From: Flavobacteriaceae bacterium
GTDB lineage: Bacteria > Bacteroidota > Bacteroidia > Flavobacteriales > Flavobacteriaceae
Length of the DNA: 8,604 bases
Assembly: GCA_030613745.1 (NCBI GenBank)
Contig: JAUWLK010000111.1
Location: 1-8,604, forward strand
Reading direction: 5' to 3'
The position numbers were made by a program, and so were the translations under genes. Under the pieces are notes generated by a model that searched no databases, was not told where the DNA came from, and worked only from the letters and a program-made list of their open reading frames with translations. Positions 6,189 to 8,604 of the stretch are shown here, one piece after another. Within the stretch, counting starts at the first letter, position 1; every line of letters begins with the position of its first letter.

Positions 6189-6208
6189 ATTTTTATTAAT
6201 TTTAGTAT

Positions 6209-7138
6209 ATGAATAACATTTTAGTTGCTGAAAATATTGTTAAAAATTTTGGTGATTTTAGAGCTTTAAACAATATTTCACTTCAAGTTCCTACTGGCAG
6301 TATATTTGGACTTTTAGGTCCGAATGGTGCAGGAAAAACCACATTTATCAGAATAATCAATCAAATAACTATGCCTGATCAAGGTGTAGTTTATTTTGAT
6401 GGTAAAAAATTACAACCGGATGATGTACATTATATTGGTTATTTACCCGAAGAAAGAGGATTGTACAAACGAATGAAAGTAGGTGAGCAAGCGTTGTATT
6501 TAGCACAACTAAAAGGTATGTCTAAAAGTGAAGCAAAAAAGCGTTTGCTTTATTGGTTTGAAAAATTTGAAATTGGAGCTTGGTGGAATAAAAAAGTAGA
6601 AGAGTTATCAAAAGGGATGGCTCAAAAATTGCAATTTATTATTACCATTTTGCACCAGCCTAAATTATTAATTTTTGATGAACCTTTTAGTGGTTTTGAT
6701 CCTATCAATGCGAATTTGATTAAAGATGAAATATTAAATTTACAAAAAGAAGGATCATCTATAATTTTTTCTACTCACAGAATGGAATCTGTTGAAGAAC
6801 TTTGTGAATATATAGCTTTAATTCATGAAGCCAATAAAGTACTTGACGGAAAATTAGTAGATATTAAAAAACAATTTAAAACCAATACTTATGAAGTTGG
6901 ATTAAAAACGGATCAAAAAAATGAACTTTTACTAGAATTAAAAGAAAGGTTTGAAATTGCTCCTGCAACATTTAAATCATTAGAAGATGATTTAAAATTA
7001 AATATCAAATTGCAAAACAAGGAAACATCAACTGAATTGATAAGGTATTTAAATAGCAAAGCCATTATCAATCACTATGTTGAAGTTATCCCCAGTGCAA
7101 ATGATATTTTTATCCAGGCCGTAAATCAAAATTCATAA
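6209..7138 (+). CDS. ABC transporter ATP-binding protein (NatA-like, with C-terminal DUF4162-type domain)
   Basis: This 309-residue cytoplasmic ATPase is the motor of an ABC-2 type exporter. Walker A is GPNGAGKT (37-44). The Q-loop region is YLPEERGLYKRM (79-90), with Glu81 where many ABC proteins have Gln, as is common in the NatA-like group. The signature is LSKGM (133-137), Walker B is LLIFDEP (153-159), the D-loop SGFDP (161-165) and the H-loop His190 in FSTHRMES. A C-terminal extension of about 85 residues (225-309) fits the DUF4162-type domain of NatA-like ATPases. The permease gene begins 23 bp downstream, so the two genes form one transcription unit, probably from the TATATTTG box at 6181. 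The substrate is unknown. Bacillus NatAB exports sodium, but annotation as a sodium exporter here would be by family resemblance only. Confidence 0.92.
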   Translation: MNNILVAENIVKNFGDFRALNNISLQVPTGSIFGLLGPNGAGKTTFIRIINQITMPDQGVVYFDGKKLQPDDVHYIGYLPEERGLYKRMKVGEQALYLAQLKGMSKSEAKKRLLYWFEKFEIGAWWNKKVEELSKGMAQKLQFIITILHQPKLLIFDEPFSGFDPINANLIKDEILNLQKEGSSIIFSTHRMESVEELCEYIALIHEANKVLDGKLVDIKKQFKTNTYEVGLKTDQKNELLLELKERFEIAPATFKSLEDDLKLNIKLQNKETSTELIRYLNSKAIINHYVEVIPSANDIFIQAVNQNS

Positions 7139-7161
7139 TCCTTCCATAAGCAATAATCGAA

Positions 7162-8460
7162 ATGAATAAATTAAAACTTATTATTAAAAGAGAGTATTTG
7201 GCAAAAGTTAGGAATAAGACTTTTATAATTATGACCTTTCTAAGTCCGTTATTGATGATTGGAATGATTGCATTGGTGGTTCTTTTGACCAAAAGTAGTA
7301 TGGAGAAAACAACAACGGTTGCCTATGTAGATAATTCGGGCTTGTTTTCTGCAAATGATTTTAAGGATAATAAAACCATTCAGTTTGAAAACTTGACAGA
7401 AGTAGGTATCGAAAAAGCAAAAATTATAGTTATAGAATCTTCACATGAAGGTCTATTATATATTCCTAAAAGAGATAGTATAAGTCAAGTTGCTAATAGC
7501 ATTCAATTTTTTTCTCAGGAATCACCAGGAATGGTAACCATTGGAAGTTTAGAGTCAATTCTAGAGAAAAAACTTCAAAGAGAAAAGATGCTACAGATGA
7601 ATATTGATCTGGATAAACTTCAAAAAGCTAAGGTTAAGGTTGATATACAAATGTCAAATTTTACAGGAAAAAAATCTTCAAAAATGATCAATGGGATAAA
7701 GATCGGAATTGGAATGGCAGCCGGTTATTTAATCATGATGTTTATTTTAATTTATGGTGCCATGGTGATGCGTAGTGTTATTGAAGAGAAAACCAGCAGA
7801 ATTATAGAAGTTATAATATCATCAGTAAAACCTTTTCAATTGATGTTGGGTAAAATAATTGGGACTGCAGCAGCTGGTTTAACACAATTTTTGATTTGGG
7901 CAATTGTTATGTTCCTTATTTTTATAGTTAGTTCTTTGGTTTTTGGAGTAGAGATGAGTACTACAAGTATGTCAGCACAGCAAATGGAACAGTTGGCTCA
8001 AAATGATGCACAATTTATGTTGACTGAAATATTAAACTTGCCACTTTTTAGTATGTTCATTTATTTTATTTTATACTTTTTGTTAGGATATTTATTGTAT
8101 AGTTCAATTTATGCTGCTATTGGGGCTGCAGTAGATAATGAAACTGATACTCAACAATTTATGCTGCCAGTTATGCTACCTTTAATGATTGGAGTTTATG
8201 TAGGATTTGCTACTGTAATAAATGATCCTCATGGAACTGTTGCAACAGTTTTCTCTATGATTCCGTTTACGTCACCAATAGTAATGTTAATGAGAATTCC
8301 ATTTGGAGTGCCTTGGTGGCAAATTGCAATTTCTTTAATAATCTTATTTATTACATTTTTGGCTGTAGTTTGGTTAGCATCAAAAATTTACCGTATAGGA
8401 ATATTAATGTATGGTAAAAAGGTTAATTACAAAGAAATTTATAAATGGCTGAAATATTAA
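7162..8460 (+). CDS. ABC-2 type permease (NatB-like)
   Basis: This 432-residue inner-membrane permease is the partner of the ATPase encoded 23 bp upstream. The N-terminus KLIIKREYLAKVRNKTFIIM is the usual cytoplasmic amphipathic start before TM1 (about 22-43). A large extracytoplasmic domain (about 45-178) follows. TM2 is at about 181-203. The cytoplasmic coupling segment is VIEEKTSRIIEVIISSVKP (206-224) followed by LMLGKIIG (227-234), the hallmark of this permease family. Further membrane segments lie at about 236-262, 295-320, 332-354 and 387-408, giving about six in all. A Met/Gln-rich insert (265-285) sits between TM3 and TM4. The start is ATG at 7162-7164. ATPase and permease presumably assemble as a 2+2 exporter. 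The substrate cannot be inferred: sodium, drugs or peptides are all possible for this family. No terminator hairpin is evident after the stop. Confidence 0.9.
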   Translation: MNKLKLIIKREYLAKVRNKTFIIMTFLSPLLMIGMIALVVLLTKSSMEKTTTVAYVDNSGLFSANDFKDNKTIQFENLTEVGIEKAKIIVIESSHEGLLYIPKRDSISQVANSIQFFSQESPGMVTIGSLESILEKKLQREKMLQMNIDLDKLQKAKVKVDIQMSNFTGKKSSKMINGIKIGIGMAAGYLIMMFILIYGAMVMRSVIEEKTSRIIEVIISSVKPFQLMLGKIIGTAAAGLTQFLIWAIVMFLIFIVSSLVFGVEMSTTSMSAQQMEQLAQNDAQFMLTEILNLPLFSMFIYFILYFLLGYLLYSSIYAAIGAAVDNETDTQQFMLPVMLPLMIGVYVGFATVINDPHGTVATVFSMIPFTSPIVMLMRIPFGVPWWQIAISLIILFITFLAVVWLASKIYRIGILMYGKKVNYKEIYKWLKY

Positions 8461-8462
8461 AT

Positions 8463-8546
8463 AAAGGTAAAGGGTGAAAGTAAAAAGTTGAAAATAAGTA
8501 AGAAGAAAAGAGTAAGTAGTATTTTTGCTTAATGCTTAATACCAGT
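8463..8546. repeat. degenerate 7-bp array downstream of the permease gene
   Basis: Starting 3 bp after the stop codon, heptads AAAGGTA, AAGGGTG, AAAGTAA, AAAGTTG, AAAATAA can be read without a slip (8463-8497). More degraded purine-rich units follow to 8518. A perfect tandem TGCTTAA TGCTTAA lies at 8526-8539, with TACCAGT after it. The style is that of the arrays around the two four-helix-bundle genes. No four-helix-bundle gene is present in the remaining 58 bp, and no other coding frame is visible from 8461 to 8604. It may be the left flank of a third such element beyond the window, a remnant, or an unrelated AT-rich spacer. Confidence 0.45.
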
Positions 8547-8604
8547 AAGTATAGTAAAAGTTAAATAACTAATAAAACAATTAATCATTACATAAATCAG
8601 AATA

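Noticed and set aside
6146..6208. Terminator between the hypothetical gene and the ATPase gene
   Set aside because: The gap is T-rich but has no convincing hairpin; only the TATATTTG box stands out.
7110..7292. Open frame of 60 codons on the minus strand
   Set aside because: It is antisense to the ATPase end and permease start, both well supported; there is no family resemblance.

Overview
The window is AT-rich and uses poor Shine-Dalgarno sites. It carries two promoter boxes of the Bacteroidota type (TAnnTTTG), and its proteins resemble those of marine Flavobacteriaceae. I read it as chromosomal DNA from a flavobacterium. The genus cannot be fixed from the sequence alone.

Positions 1-5326, all on the minus strand, form a fatty-acid beta-oxidation operon. 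In transcription order it encodes a MarR-family regulator, a fused 3-hydroxyacyl-CoA dehydrogenase/enoyl-CoA hydratase (FadN-like), an acetyl-CoA acyltransferase (thiolase), and the N-terminal 122 residues of an acyl-CoA dehydrogenase that runs off the left edge. Together these supply all the steps of the spiral: dehydrogenation, hydration, second oxidation and thiolysis. A near-perfect palindrome overlaps the probable marR promoter and suggests autoregulation of the operon by its first gene.

The operon is interrupted twice, between fadN and the thiolase gene and between the thiolase and acyl-CoA dehydrogenase genes. Each interruption is a small gene for a four-helix-bundle protein of the 23S-rRNA intervening-sequence (S23/IVP, TIGR02436) type. 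Each small gene is bracketed by degenerate arrays of 7-8 bp units that are inverted relative to each other, so the transcript could fold into a stem with the gene in its loop. The two proteins belong to clearly different subfamilies and the repeat words differ, yet the architecture is the same. A third 7-bp array lies at 8463-8546, after the last gene. These elements are the most unusual content here.

Positions 5450-8460, on the plus strand, hold a divergently transcribed gene of unknown function (231 aa), then a NatA/NatB-like ABC-2 exporter pair: an ATPase with a C-terminal DUF4162-type domain and a six-helix permease. A TATATTTG box lies just upstream of the ATPase gene. The final 144 bp contain no gene that I can support, only the degenerate 7-bp array. 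I see no tRNA, rRNA, CRISPR, IS transposase or convincing intrinsic terminator.
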